Below are positions 22,654-30,948 of a stretch of DNA of 35,331 nucleotides, piece by piece. Each line of letters begins with the position of its first letter. The stretch's first letter is position 1. This DNA is from a virus: positions 1 through 35,331 of the IMG/VR virus record IMGVR_UViG_3300020057_000100. One strand, written 5' to 3'. Below the pieces are notes generated by a model, which was not told the origin of the DNA, did no database searches, and was given only the letters and a program-made list of their open reading frames with translations. A program made the translations under genes and the position numbers.

Positions 22654-24905
22654 CGCGCCCCCGCCGGCTTCACGTCGAGGCGAGCCGTCCCGAAGCGCCA
22701 GTCCACTTCCTTCGCTTGGTCAATCCGTACCCGTACCGACCGCCCGGAGAATCGCACATCCGTCAGCGCCGCGATCGTGAACGGTCCCTGCAGAGTCTCC
22801 GCCCCGTTAGGGTAGAAACGAGTGTAGAGCGAGAGCCGCGCGTCTCCGCCGGTCTTCTCATCCGGAATAATCTGACTCACGTACATGATCTGGTCCCCGG
22901 ACCCGAGCTGGAGTGGACCACTCTCAATGAACACTGGCAGCGCGGTTGAGCCGTCCGCCGCGAAATGGGTCAGACCCTTCTCGTGCTCGAACAGCTTTCC
23001 CTGCCCCGACGTCGTATGCGGCGCGCCCATCACCGGGAACGCCAATGCGCCGGAGTCCACGCCGCAGGTCCGGATCAGGTTCCCCGTCATCCAGTGATTC
23101 TCCTGCTGGTTCCACTCGACGTACCGGTCGTTCTCCGTGGAAGACCGCGACGGATAATGCCACCGCACCACCCCGAAGCGGGAGTACGTCATACAGGTGA
23201 TCTTCTGCGTCTGGTCGTAGTTCAGATCGGAGAAGATGTAATCGCTCACCTCGCAGGGAACCGGCTGCACATACCCATCATACCGATAGAAGTTCCGGAA
23301 CCCCATCCATACCGCGGTCGTCCCGAGCACCGCCGCCGCTCCCGGGGCGATCAGTCCGCACTTGGACCCGACCTTCTCGAAGGCGTACACCAAGGGCTGG
23401 CCGATGTACCGCGCGGCGTGCAGGTCATCGTCGGTCCAGAGCAGCGTTTCCCCCTTGGCCCGGCGTCCGGCCACGAGGTTGCCCACTCCCTCGACCGACG
23501 CACCGCCCGCTGAATTCGTCAGGAGGTCCGGCGTCCATGTGTCCAGCGTCTCCTGCGACGCCCACTCCACCCGCCGGGCGATCCCACCCGCGCCGAGGGC
23601 GAAGACAAACCGCTCCGGCGTCACCACGATACCAATACAGCCCACCGGGGAGTTCGTCATCGGTAGCGCGATCGTATTCACGTCCTTCGTCCAGTAGTAC
23701 AGCCTCCCGTCGTTCGGCGCGCAACACCCGACGAGGTACTGCCCAAAGGTGTCCAGATGCCACACCGCGGCGCGCACCAGACTCTGCTGCGCGGGGTCAA
23801 AGGAGCTGTAGGGACCCCCCCCGTAGAGCAGGTCCCCGTACTTGCCCGTTCCCACTCCCCCCGTCGTCAGGACCGCGCTGTCCTCCCCGCCCGCGATGAA
23901 CCCCGCCGGCGTGAGGTCGTAGAGCCTCCCGATGGTCTGCGCGTAGAGCTTGGAATTCGTCCCAACCCCGAGCACCTGATTTCCCGCGAAATCCCGCCAC
24001 CCGAGCACCGCGCGCGGGATACCCGTGAGCGTGATCGCCGTGGACGCCGCCGCGCGCGAGGTACTCAACGTCGAGATCGTCCGGGGATTCGGCGCGTTCA
24101 CCAACCGCATCTTGACGCCCATGTGGGTATGCGTCGCGTCCACGAAACTCGCCTGCAACCCCAAAACGTTGCCCACCCACGAGGCGAGCGCCAGCCGATT
24201 CCCACCCCCGACGTCCTCCCGCCAGCAATCCATCTGCGTCAACGAGGTCAACGTCACCCCGAACCGGTACGCCGTGCCCGTGGCGAGACCGGTATCGTTC
24301 GTGAGTCCGTCCGCGGTGGAGAAGGTCTTGGACCGAACCGCGTCCACGGTACCACTCCCGACGACCTTGCAATACAGGAACGAAATCTTCCACGCCACCC
24401 CGCTCACGAAGGCGAGCTGGGGCTGCATCTCATAGGAGTCGGTCCCCGCCGCGTTCGCGAGGTAGATCATCCCGATGATGCTATTGCCGGACGCCGGGAG
24501 TGGCCCGGTCTCGAAGTACGCTTCCTGCCCAACGACCCACGTTCCGAGATCACTCTGATTCGTATACCTAACCTCATTCCCGGTGTTGTCGATATCCGGG
24601 GAAACATTCCCCGCCCCGTCCAGAATGAGTTTCGTCGCCTGGCCCGCGGCCGGCACCCACGTCGAACTCGCGGGGCTGTCAGCGACGTGATTCTCCAAGA
24701 ACGTCCCGAGCGTCCCGGTGAACGTATCCATGAAGATCGACTGCAAGGTCGTCGCCCCCTCGGCGATCAGCTCCGTCCATCCCCCGACGGGACGTATCGC
24801 GCCCTCGAAGCTCCGCACAAGCGAGGCGTTGAACCACCGCCCCTCACTCTGATAGGCGGTCCCGTTCCGGAACAATCCCGGCGGCAACTTCAGGGGCGTC
24901 AGCAT
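22650..24905 (-). CDS. Tail/DNA-stabilisation-type protein with lectin-like insertion
   Basis: This 751-residue protein begins LTPLKLPPGLFRNGTAYQSEGRWFNA, a segment typical of podovirus tail or packaged-DNA-stabilisation (P22 gp10-like) proteins. The second half (about 285-700) is rich in repeated beta strands (GWRDFAGNQVLGVGTNSKLY; FVFALGAGGIARRVEWASQE; EWNQQENHWMTG) and resembles a beta-propeller-like hub. Residues about 58-275 (DTFTGTLGTFLENH at the start) look like a concanavalin/LamG-type carbohydrate-binding domain inserted after the N-terminal part. Expected role: head-tail joining or tail hub, perhaps with glycan binding. Its start overlaps the lysozyme end by seven bases. Confidence 0.65.
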   Translation of the reverse strand: MLTPLKLPPGLFRNGTAYQSEGRWFNASLVRSFEGAIRPVGGWTELIAEGATTLQSIFMDTFTGTLGTFLENHVADSPASSTWVPAAGQATKLILDGAGNVSPDIDNTGNEVRYTNQSDLGTWVVGQEAYFETGPLPASGNSIIGMIYLANAAGTDSYEMQPQLAFVSGVAWKISFLYCKVVGSGTVDAVRSKTFSTADGLTNDTGLATGTAYRFGVTLTSLTQMDCWREDVGGGNRLALASWVGNVLGLQASFVDATHTHMGVKMRLVNAPNPRTISTLSTSRAAASTAITLTGIPRAVLGWRDFAGNQVLGVGTNSKLYAQTIGRLYDLTPAGFIAGGEDSAVLTTGGVGTGKYGDLLYGGGPYSSFDPAQQSLVRAAVWHLDTFGQYLVGCCAPNDGRLYYWTKDVNTIALPMTNSPVGCIGIVVTPERFVFALGAGGIARRVEWASQETLDTWTPDLLTNSAGGASVEGVGNLVAGRRAKGETLLWTDDDLHAARYIGQPLVYAFEKVGSKCGLIAPGAAAVLGTTAVWMGFRNFYRYDGYVQPVPCEVSDYIFSDLNYDQTQKITCMTYSRFGVVRWHYPSRSSTENDRYVEWNQQENHWMTGNLIRTCGVDSGALAFPVMGAPHTTSGQGKLFEHEKGLTHFAADGSTALPVFIESGPLQLGSGDQIMYVSQIIPDEKTGGDARLSLYTRFYPNGAETLQGPFTIAALTDVRFSGRSVRVRIDQAKEVDWRFGTARLDVKPAGAR

Positions 24906-25366
24906 CCGGTTTCAATCCACCGCGCGCCCACCTCCCTGCGGATCACCAGCCCGGGGAGTTGAACCAGTTGACCTTGGACGCGCGCATGACACCACCGCCG
25001 GAACGCCGCGGCCGCCTCTGGCCACCGCTGTTCCCGCAGTCGACGGACGACGGTCGCGTCGTCGAGCGGATCGTACGGATTCTCCCCATCGAGCGCGCCC
25101 CGTCCGATATTGAACACGAGGTCCGTCAGTGCGGCCAACCGATCCGGGCACGCGCCGAGGTCCGGGGCCAGCGCCAGCGCCCCCTCCTCCGCCACCGCGA
25201 GATCGTCCTGTAGCCACAGCTCCGCCTGCGCCACCGTAATCGGGGGCTGCGTCATGTCGGGCACCCGGTGCCCATACCCGATGGTGGGATAGCCAGCGGG
25301 GCAGCGGTAGACACGCAACCGCAGCCCCTCGTACTTCTTGACCAGCGCCACACCCGCCGGGGTCAT
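24899..25366 (-). CDS. Endolysin, GH24 lysozyme
   Basis: This 155-residue lysozyme starts MTPAGVALVKKYEGLRLRVY. The GH24 catalytic pattern E-x8-C-x5-T is present as E13, C22 and T28, followed by IGYGH. The Cys variant is known in R21-type endolysins. It cleaves the glycan backbone of peptidoglycan. No signal-anchor is present at the chosen start, so release depends on a holin, and the next gene upstream is a good candidate. A longer frame upstream exists but lies inside that holin gene; the ATG overlapping its stop (ATGA) is preferred. Helical C-terminal lobe (AFRRWCHARVQGQ) as in the family. Confidence 0.9.
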   Translation of the reverse strand: MTPAGVALVKKYEGLRLRVYRCPAGYPTIGYGHRVPDMTQPPITVAQAELWLQDDLAVAEEGALALAPDLGACPDRLAALTDLVFNIGRGALDGENPYDPLDDATVVRRLREQRWPEAAAAFRRWCHARVQGQLVQLPGLVIRREVGARWIETGC

Positions 25367-25734
25367 GGCGTCTCCGGCGCGTCCTTTCGCCCCGCGATAT
25401 ACCGGGTCACGATCTTGTCGAGCTGCCCGCGCTGCAAGAGAATCGCGCCCACCAGCGCCATCAACCCCGCGTGCCACGGGGCGAGGTCCTTGTGCCAGAG
25501 CCCGATACCCGCCGCGCCGAACAGGAGGAAGGCATAGACCACTTCCCCGGGTGACTGACGTTTGGTGAGCACACGCAACTCCGTCCGGAGTTCCGCGATC
25601 ATCACCTTGATATCCGAGACATCGGACTTGAGTCCTTCCATGTCCCCGTGCATCGCGGTCATCTGCTCTTTCATGTTCAGGACATCCGCCTCCAGCCGGC
25701 CGGAAATGCGCTCTTCACTCGTCGGTGGTGTCAT
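25363..25734 (-). CDS. Holin candidate
   Basis: In this 123-residue protein, residues 1-60 are a charged coiled coil (LEADVLNMKEQMTAMHGDMEGLKSDVSDIK). Two hydrophobic segments follow (about 66-80, VVYAFLLFGAAGIGLW, and 87-101, AGLMALVGAILL), with a basic tail. This layout resembles XhlA-like or other two-helix phage holins. The stop overlaps the lysozyme start, which makes a lysis role likely. It could instead be a lysis-accessory protein. Confidence 0.6.
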   Translation of the reverse strand: MTPPTSEERISGRLEADVLNMKEQMTAMHGDMEGLKSDVSDIKVMIAELRTELRVLTKRQSPGEVVYAFLLFGAAGIGLWHKDLAPWHAGLMALVGAILLQRGQLDKIVTRYIAGRKDAPETP

Positions 25735-25735
25735 C

Positions 25736-26305
25736 TCAGCTCCCCAGAACGTAAATCGGGATTATCACCCTGCCATTGGTAGCGTAAACGGTACGCGTCC
25801 CGGAGAAGGGATACACGGTGATCTCCGGGGGGATCGTTCCCGTGGTATAGACGTAGGTCACATCACCGGCGTCCACCGTGACCTGACACCCGACTACACT
25901 GGTGCCAGACCCCGCAAACCCCAGCGTGTAGGTGAAGTTCCCGATGATGACGACCGGGTGCAGCCATCCCACCGGACGATTAGTGAAATTCAGCGAGAGC
26001 GCCGCCCCGGCGTAGGTCCCCACATTGAACACCCGTCCAATATCCAGGTCCAGCACCACGGCGGACCCCGCGGGTGTCACCGTGACCGGCGTTCCCACAC
26101 TATGTCCCGTGATCGCGTCCAGAGTCAGCCTCCCCGTCATCGTCCCGCCCGTCTTCGGCAGACCGAGATTCGCGACGACGCTGACCGCGTTGAGCGCGGT
26201 GTCGATGCTCTGCAGATCGGTGTTCAGCTTCGTGCCCCATGATCCACTGGACGCCCCGACTTCGGGCTGCACGAACGCATAGTTGGTGGTCGTTGAATCC
26301 GCCAT
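25736..26305 (-). CDS. Short tail-fibre-like protein
   Basis: This 189-residue protein starts [17 protein letters not shown], with GGGGGGA upstream; the longer frame upstream overlaps the adaptor gene and is dismissed. The segment [23 protein letters not shown] followed by [15 protein letters not shown] is a widespread phage fibre motif, in which TMTG-type turns mark the shaft. The remainder is beta-rich ([17 protein letters not shown] and after). Likely a small fibre or head-fibre protein placed just before the lysis genes. Confidence 0.6.
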   Translation of the reverse strand: MADSTTTNYAFVQPEVGASSGSWGTKLNTDLQSIDTALNAVSVVANLGLPKTGGTMTGRLTLDAITGHSVGTPVTVTPAGSAVVLDLDIGRVFNVGTYAGAALSLNFTNRPVGWLHPVVIIGNFTYTLGFAGSGTSVVGCQVTVDAGDVTYVYTTGTIPPEITVYPFSGTRTVYATNGRVIIPIYVLGS

Positions 26306-26306
26306 C

Positions 26307-26945
26307 TCAGGTCCCCCCCAGCGCGCTCTTCGGTCGGATGACCGGTGTATTCGCGCCGAACTCCGCGCGATCCCGCGCCAGTCGCACCTGCGCGATGGCC
26401 GGCTGATAGAACATCTCTTTCCACATCTGGATGCGCTCGTCATCCCTCAGGTAGGGCGCGCTATGCAGCGCCGCGCCATACAGGTAGACATCCGGATGAC
26501 TCACCAGCACCCAATTCGACAGGTTCGTCGTCGTCAACGCCGGGATATCCGCGTCGTAGATCAGCGTCCCGGTGTACGCGGTATCCGAATCCGTCGGGGG
26601 AAACCGCAGCTCCGCCCCGATGACACAGGCGTATCGCGGCGGTCCCACCACGATCTGTCCCCGCTTGATCTGCACGCGCTCGTAGGTCGTCAGCTCGACC
26701 GGCCACCGATAGAGCGCCGTCTCCAGTGTCAGACTGACCGGCCGCCCCATATCCAGCGGAAGCGCGATGACCCCGGTGGTCCCGAAGGTGATCGCGATCT
26801 CGGTCCGCATGTTCCGGCCCTGCAGCTCCCGACGCAATTCCGCTTCGACCAGCGCGATCCACGTCGGCACCTTCGCCACGAGATCACCCCGGTTCAGCAG
26901 GTCCCCGACCTCCGTGATGAGGTTAGTGTATGAATCCAGCGCCAT
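26307..26945 (-). CDS. Head-tail adaptor protein (SU10-type)
   Basis: This 212-residue protein starts [19 protein letters not shown] with AAGGAG at the right distance; an upstream extension lies in another gene. The pattern Y-T-x-L-x-x-x-V-x-D-L-L-N-R, then [19 protein letters not shown], is the conserved N-terminus of the phage SU10-type adaptor family. Expected role: a ring under the portal to which tail proteins attach. The C-terminal part ([23 protein letters not shown]) is helical, as in the family. It overlaps the glycosyltransferase end by 23 bases. Confidence 0.75.
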   Translation of the reverse strand: MALDSYTNLITEVGDLLNRGDLVAKVPTWIALVEAELRRELQGRNMRTEIAITFGTTGVIALPLDMGRPVSLTLETALYRWPVELTTYERVQIKRGQIVVGPPRYACVIGAELRFPPTDSDTAYTGTLIYDADIPALTTTNLSNWVLVSHPDVYLYGAALHSAPYLRDDERIQMWKEMFYQPAIAQVRLARDRAEFGANTPVIRPKSALGGT

Positions 26946-27705
26946 CCGGACTCTCCTTGATCCGATCCAGCATGCCCGCCCCCGCCGTGACGATCCGCGT
27001 CTCCCGCTGTTCCAGTTCCCGCACCGCTTCCGCATGCGCGCAGGTAAAGACCATCCGCCCGGCGTGCCCGATGTCCTTGGACAGGTCGTGGTCCACGAGA
27101 ATCAGGAACCCCGCCTCCCGCGCCCGCAGACAAAAGTACACGTCTTCCCCGGTCCACGTCCCCTCGCCGGCGTTGAAATGGCACAGGAACCCCGGATGCG
27201 CCACTTTCGCGAATACCGATGTCTTCATGAGGACGCACCCGAACCCGATCGCCTCCACCGACTGCAGCCCGCCGGACTCCGCGGTCGTGTAGCAGCGCAC
27301 GCCCTGCTGGTCGTCCGTCTTGCTCGGCACCGTCGTGAAGGCCGTGGGCACCACCGGCGACTTCCGCATCGGGTAGTTCGCCCCCACGATATCCGCGTTC
27401 GCCGCGAGCAGCTTGTGCAGCGTATAGGGCGGAAAGATCATGTCGTCGTCGAGCCAGAGTATGTGTGTCGCGCCCCACGCGATCGCTTCCTCCGCGAGCT
27501 GCGTGCGCGCCTTGTCCACATACGTCCCCGGCAGAATCATCAGCGTCATATCGAGGATGCCATCCGCGATCAATGTGCATCCCGCCATCCCGGTCATCTC
27601 CGCGAGCGACTGCGCGGTCTTGTAGTCCATCGACCCGCGCGTCGGCATGCAGACAGCCACCCGAATCGGGGGCGGTCCTTTGGGAGTGACGTGCTCGTCG
27701 GTCAT
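26923..27705 (-). CDS. GT-A fold glycosyltransferase in the head operon
   Basis: This 260-residue protein starts MTDEHVTPKGPP in an ATGA overlap with the preceding stop. It carries the GT-A hallmarks: a Rossmann-like N-terminus (RVAVCMPTRGSM), the D86-D87-D88 metal/nucleotide-sugar motif in LWLDDDMIF, and G187-E188-D189 followed by H215 (IGHAG) as likely catalytic and metal residues. Many family-2 transferases have this order. The sugar and acceptor are unknown. Its place among capsid and adaptor genes suggests glycosylation of a virion protein, though modification of host surface sugars cannot be ruled out. Confidence 0.7.
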   Translation of the reverse strand: MTDEHVTPKGPPPIRVAVCMPTRGSMDYKTAQSLAEMTGMAGCTLIADGILDMTLMILPGTYVDKARTQLAEEAIAWGATHILWLDDDMIFPPYTLHKLLAANADIVGANYPMRKSPVVPTAFTTVPSKTDDQQGVRCYTTAESGGLQSVEAIGFGCVLMKTSVFAKVAHPGFLCHFNAGEGTWTGEDVYFCLRAREAGFLILVDHDLSKDIGHAGRMVFTCAHAEAVRELEQRETRIVTAGAGMLDRIKESPDGAGFIH

Positions 27706-28031
27706 ACGCGCCCCGGTCGGGTCCGGAATATCCTGTTGTCCGGATCGTTGAGAAATTTCCGCCGCTCGGCGGGGTCCAGCATCTTCCCGGTCTTCACCAG
27801 CCGCTCCTGCACGATCTGCATGGGGACCGAGGCCACATGATGCCAGTCTCCCTTCCATGCGCCGGTGCCCCGGAAGCTCTTGCGGTCCTCCTGATTCACC
27901 TCCAGAATCGGCTCGATATCCACGCTCTGGACGATGGTGAATGCGTGTGTCAGCTCATCGAATATGAACGTCTCCCGGGTTCCCGTCAACGGGTCGTAGC
28001 TAAACGGCCGTTCGATCACGGAAACCCCCAT
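27702..28031 (-). CDS. Small conserved virion-type protein
   Basis: This 109-residue protein starts MGVSVIERPFSYDPLTGTR. It is a strand-rich start followed by VDIEPILEVNQEDRK, a GAWKGDWHHVASVPMQIVQ segment and the end LNDPDNRIFRTRPGRV. This arrangement recurs in phage proteins next to capsid genes, with no known function. The start overlaps the upstream gene by 16 bases, and the stop overlaps the transferase start. Confidence 0.55.
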   Translation of the reverse strand: MGVSVIERPFSYDPLTGTRETFIFDELTHAFTIVQSVDIEPILEVNQEDRKSFRGTGAWKGDWHHVASVPMQIVQERLVKTGKMLDPAERRKFLNDPDNRIFRTRPGRV

Positions 28032-28594
28032 GAAAGTGACACCGTCGCGGTCAGGGGATGGAACGTGCGGTCGAGCAGATCATAGGCCGGCCCCACCCCC
28101 ACCCGGACCTCGGGTTTCAGCTTGCTCCAGAAGGACGGCGTCACCGGCGCTTTGGCGAGCACCGTCCCCGCCTCCCCGATGACGACTTTCGCCTCTTCCA
28201 GCGCCCACCGGAGGTTCGCCACCTCACGCTGCCGCAGACGGAGCGTACTCCGTAAATCCATGGTATCCGCCGCCAACAGTCCGATTAGGGAATCCCGCAC
28301 CCGCGCCACGGTGTCACACACCGCGGGCACCGGCACCGCGTCCCGCCATCGCACGACCCGCTGAAGGACCGTATCCCGGCGGACAATCGTCACCTGAAAG
28401 GCGTCGATCTCCAGCCGGAGCGCACGGTTATCCTCCTCCAACCGCTTCGCGTGTAGCGCGACATCCTTCACCTGCTGACTCCACGCCGCCCGCCGCTCTT
28501 TCCAGCGTACCACTCGCTGGGGGGCGACGAGCGAGAGCGTCAAGAGCGCCAACGCCACGCCCCCCACCCACACATACCACTTAACCCGGTTCAT
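28016..28594 (-). CDS. Membrane-anchored coiled-coil protein (i-spanin-like layout)
   Basis: This 192-residue protein starts MNRVKWYVWVGGVALALLTLSL, a clear N-terminal transmembrane helix. A long coiled coil follows (about 30-135, RLEEDNRALRLEIDAF and later heptads), and the C-terminus is beta-rich (VRVGVGPAYDLL, then TVSLSWGFP). A single membrane anchor with a periplasmic coiled coil is the layout of an i-spanin. Unlike classical Rz, it lies beside the capsid gene rather than the lysozyme. The start has AAGGGTGA upstream; a longer frame adds a weak N-terminus. Confidence 0.55.
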   Translation of the reverse strand: MNRVKWYVWVGGVALALLTLSLVAPQRVVRWKERRAAWSQQVKDVALHAKRLEEDNRALRLEIDAFQVTIVRRDTVLQRVVRWRDAVPVPAVCDTVARVRDSLIGLLAADTMDLRSTLRLRQREVANLRWALEEAKVVIGEAGTVLAKAPVTPSFWSKLKPEVRVGVGPAYDLLDRTFHPLTATVSLSWGFP

Positions 28595-28611
28595 TTCACC
28601 CTTTCCAAGGA

Positions 28612-28626
28612 CCCCGCAGAGCGGGG
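28612..28626. terminator. Possible attenuating hairpin after the capsid gene
   Basis: CCCCGC and GCGGGG form a 6-bp stem with a 3-nt loop in the short gap downstream of the capsid gene. A weaker inverted repeat (TGCCGA/TCGGCA) lies beside it. There is no T-run on the minus strand. It could lower read-through after the abundant capsid message. Confidence 0.3.
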
Positions 28627-28663
28627 ATGCCGACATCCATTACCCATCGGCACCCCCGACCCC

Positions 28664-29635
28664 TTACGTGGTCGTCAGGTCGTAGGCCGCACCCAGCGCG
28701 GCTTCCTGCTTGACCTTCAGGCCCCACTCGACCAGCAACAGACGCTTCTCCGCGTCGCCCGTCTTCGCCAGCTTCTCCGTCATGAAGGACCGGAGGAACA
28801 TGAAGTCGACGAACTCGAAGTCGAGGAAGAACGCATCCCGCTCCCGCTGGAAGCGGTTGGCGATGACGGCGATCGTGCCGAAGTCACTGACGTAGAAGTC
28901 CGCGGCCCCGATGATCGTCGCGGTCTTGGCCGCGGTCTGCTGAATCGTCTTCGTCGCGATGCCGGCGAAGCCGGACACGCGCTGCTTGTTCACCGGACCC
29001 ACCATCAGGGTCGAGAAGTTCGCCCCCGCGGCGTAGCCCTGCACCATCACGCTCTTCAGGATGGTCTCGTCGAACGCCCGCAGCACCGATCCATCCGTGC
29101 GCCCCGCCGCGGGGACACCGGACGTCCAGACGGGATTCACGCCGTCCGTGGTGTAGTAGCTGACGTTCGTCTTGATCCATGCCTGCAGCGCCGCGGTGGT
29201 CGACGCGGTCGAGGAGTTGCCGGACGAGCCGCCCTGATTGAAGAGCGCGATGGCCTCCATGTCCCGCTTCAGTTCCTTGCCGCGCTTGGCGATCTGGTAG
29301 CCCATTTCATCCGGGCGCGCGGCCTTGCGAACCGCGTCCAGCGTGCCGGCGGTGATGGCCGTCTTCGCGGAAATCTGCGAATAGTTGCCCGACCGGATGG
29401 TCACCGCCGCGCCGGCGAACGACGTATAGTCGTTGCCCTGAATCTGCGCGTTGGCGGTATCCACGGCCGCGAGTGAATCCGTCTGCCACTCATGCAGCAC
29501 CGCTTCCATCTTGCTCCGACCGGCGTTCGCCATGAACGGCGTATCCGTGGGCGTGATGTTGTAGATCACATCCGTCAGGTTCTCCCGCAGACCCTTGCCG
29601 CCGAACGTCTGAAGGGTATTGGCGATGATAGCCAT
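28664..29635 (-). CDS. Major capsid protein (SU10 / DUF5309 type)
   Basis: This 323-residue protein begins MAIIANTLQTFGGKGLRENLTDVIYNITPTDTPF, matching the start of the DUF5309/SU10-like major capsid proteins, which adopt the HK97 fold. Gly/Ser/Thr-rich loops (GGSSGNSSTASTTAAL, about 135-150) and the end FLRSFMTEKLAKTGDAEKRLLLVEWGL are also typical. GGGAG lies before the ATG. It follows the scaffold gene, as expected, and would form the capsid shell. Confidence 0.9.
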   Translation of the reverse strand: MAIIANTLQTFGGKGLRENLTDVIYNITPTDTPFMANAGRSKMEAVLHEWQTDSLAAVDTANAQIQGNDYTSFAGAAVTIRSGNYSQISAKTAITAGTLDAVRKAARPDEMGYQIAKRGKELKRDMEAIALFNQGGSSGNSSTASTTAALQAWIKTNVSYYTTDGVNPVWTSGVPAAGRTDGSVLRAFDETILKSVMVQGYAAGANFSTLMVGPVNKQRVSGFAGIATKTIQQTAAKTATIIGAADFYVSDFGTIAVIANRFQRERDAFFLDFEFVDFMFLRSFMTEKLAKTGDAEKRLLLVEWGLKVKQEAALGAAYDLTTT

Positions 29636-29670
29636 ACTCGTTACTCCCTTTCCCTACCGTGGCCGCGTGG

Positions 29671-30663
29671 TCAGTCCACGAGACCCAATTTACGAATCGC
29701 GGCTCCCGCGTCCTCCGTGGAGCCCGTCTGCGCGGCCCTCTGCACCGCTTTCACCATGTCCGACGCCACCCGGGGGCGATGAGCATTGGCCGAACCGGGA
29801 CGCAGGACGGGCCGATCGGCCACCTTCTGCGACGCGGGCGGCTTGCCCTTCGTCTCCTTCACCAGCTTGCGATACCGCATCGCGTCCCGCAGGATGACGA
29901 ACAATTCCGGTACGGCCGCGTTCTTCAGATGATCCGCCGTGAGACCCAAGGGCTCCGCGTACCGCAGAATCTCCTGACGCTCCGCCCGCCCGATCGTATC
30001 GTCCTTCCATTCCGGCACCAGCTCCATCAGACGCTGATACCCCTGCCGCGACCGCTCGTCGTTCTCGCGCGCCTGTTCCTCCGCGACCTGCCGATCCGCC
30101 ACCACCCGCGCCTCGGCCAGCTTCACCATCCGGCGCTCATGCACCTGCCAGTCCGTCAGGGCGTGGGAAAAATCCTCGGCACTCGATCGTTTGCGAAGTT
30201 CCGTCCAGTCCGGCTCGTGCGGGGTGATCGACTGAATCGCCTCTTCCAGCGCCTTCAGTTGCTCCGCGTACTTCGCCACCTGTGGACGATACTCCCCGTC
30301 GATCTTCTTGCGTTCCTCCGCCACGGCTTGCGTCTTCTTGGTGTAGTCGGCCTGCCGCAGATAGCCTTTGATGGCCTCGTCTTCGTCCACCTCGGCGCCG
30401 TCCGGGAGCGTGAGCTTGCGCTTGCTCGGCTGGTCGTCGTCGGTGTGATCGGATTCCTCGGGGTCATCCGCCTGCTGGTCGTCTCCCTCCCCCGTCGGCG
30501 TGGGACCGCGATCCCCGCCCTCGGTATCTTCATCCTCATCCCGCTCTTCCGCCGGGACCGTCACGCTGATCCCGCTATCCTGATCGAGCAACCCGGCGAT
30601 CGACTGCGCCGCGCCACCAACGGAGGTGTCCAGTTCGGACGTGTCTCCCGCATCCTGTGCCAT
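29671..30663 (-). CDS. Capsid scaffold protein
   Basis: This 330-residue protein has an acidic, disordered N-terminus (about 30-75, EERDEDEDTEGGDRG and similar). A conserved GAEVDEDEAIKGYLRQADYTKKTQ segment follows, then long charged helices, and the C-terminus is basic and helical. This is the usual pattern of podovirus scaffold proteins next to the capsid gene. It directs procapsid assembly and leaves before packaging. GAAGGGG precedes the ATG. Confidence 0.8.
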   Translation of the reverse strand: MAQDAGDTSELDTSVGGAAQSIAGLLDQDSGISVTVPAEERDEDEDTEGGDRGPTPTGEGDDQQADDPEESDHTDDDQPSKRKLTLPDGAEVDEDEAIKGYLRQADYTKKTQAVAEERKKIDGEYRPQVAKYAEQLKALEEAIQSITPHEPDWTELRKRSSAEDFSHALTDWQVHERRMVKLAEARVVADRQVAEEQARENDERSRQGYQRLMELVPEWKDDTIGRAERQEILRYAEPLGLTADHLKNAAVPELFVILRDAMRYRKLVKETKGKPPASQKVADRPVLRPGSANAHRPRVASDMVKAVQRAAQTGSTEDAGAAIRKLGLVD

Positions 30664-30687
30664 GCTGTCCCCTTCTTCGGGCGAGGT

Positions 30688-30948
30688 CTACGCCGGACGA
30701 CGCGGTCGCGTCATCTCCGCGCGGACGTGTTCACCACTGCTCACAACCGCTTTCAGCTTTTCCATCAGTTTCGCCAGTCCCTTGAGCGTCGCATGCGCGG
30801 TTTCGCGCTGGTTGACGTTCAACGAGCCTTCCCATTCCCGGATAATCGCCTGCCGGGTTTCCTCCACCACCTCCACGAACAGCGGCTCGGCGAGCACCCG
30901 CCCGATCGCCTCCGCCCGCTTGATGACTTCTTCGACGTTCTCCGCCAT
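30688..30948 (-). CDS. Small helical protein between portal and scaffold
   Basis: This 86-residue, mostly helical protein (EEVIKRAEAIGRVLAEPLFVEVVEETRQ, then ATLKGLAKLMEKLKAVV) has a basic tail. Its ATG shares a base with the portal stop (TGATG). Small proteins at this site are often head-assembly accessories. No family was recognised. Confidence 0.6.
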   Translation of the reverse strand: MAENVEEVIKRAEAIGRVLAEPLFVEVVEETRQAIIREWEGSLNVNQRETAHATLKGLAKLMEKLKAVVSSGEHVRAEMTRPRRPA

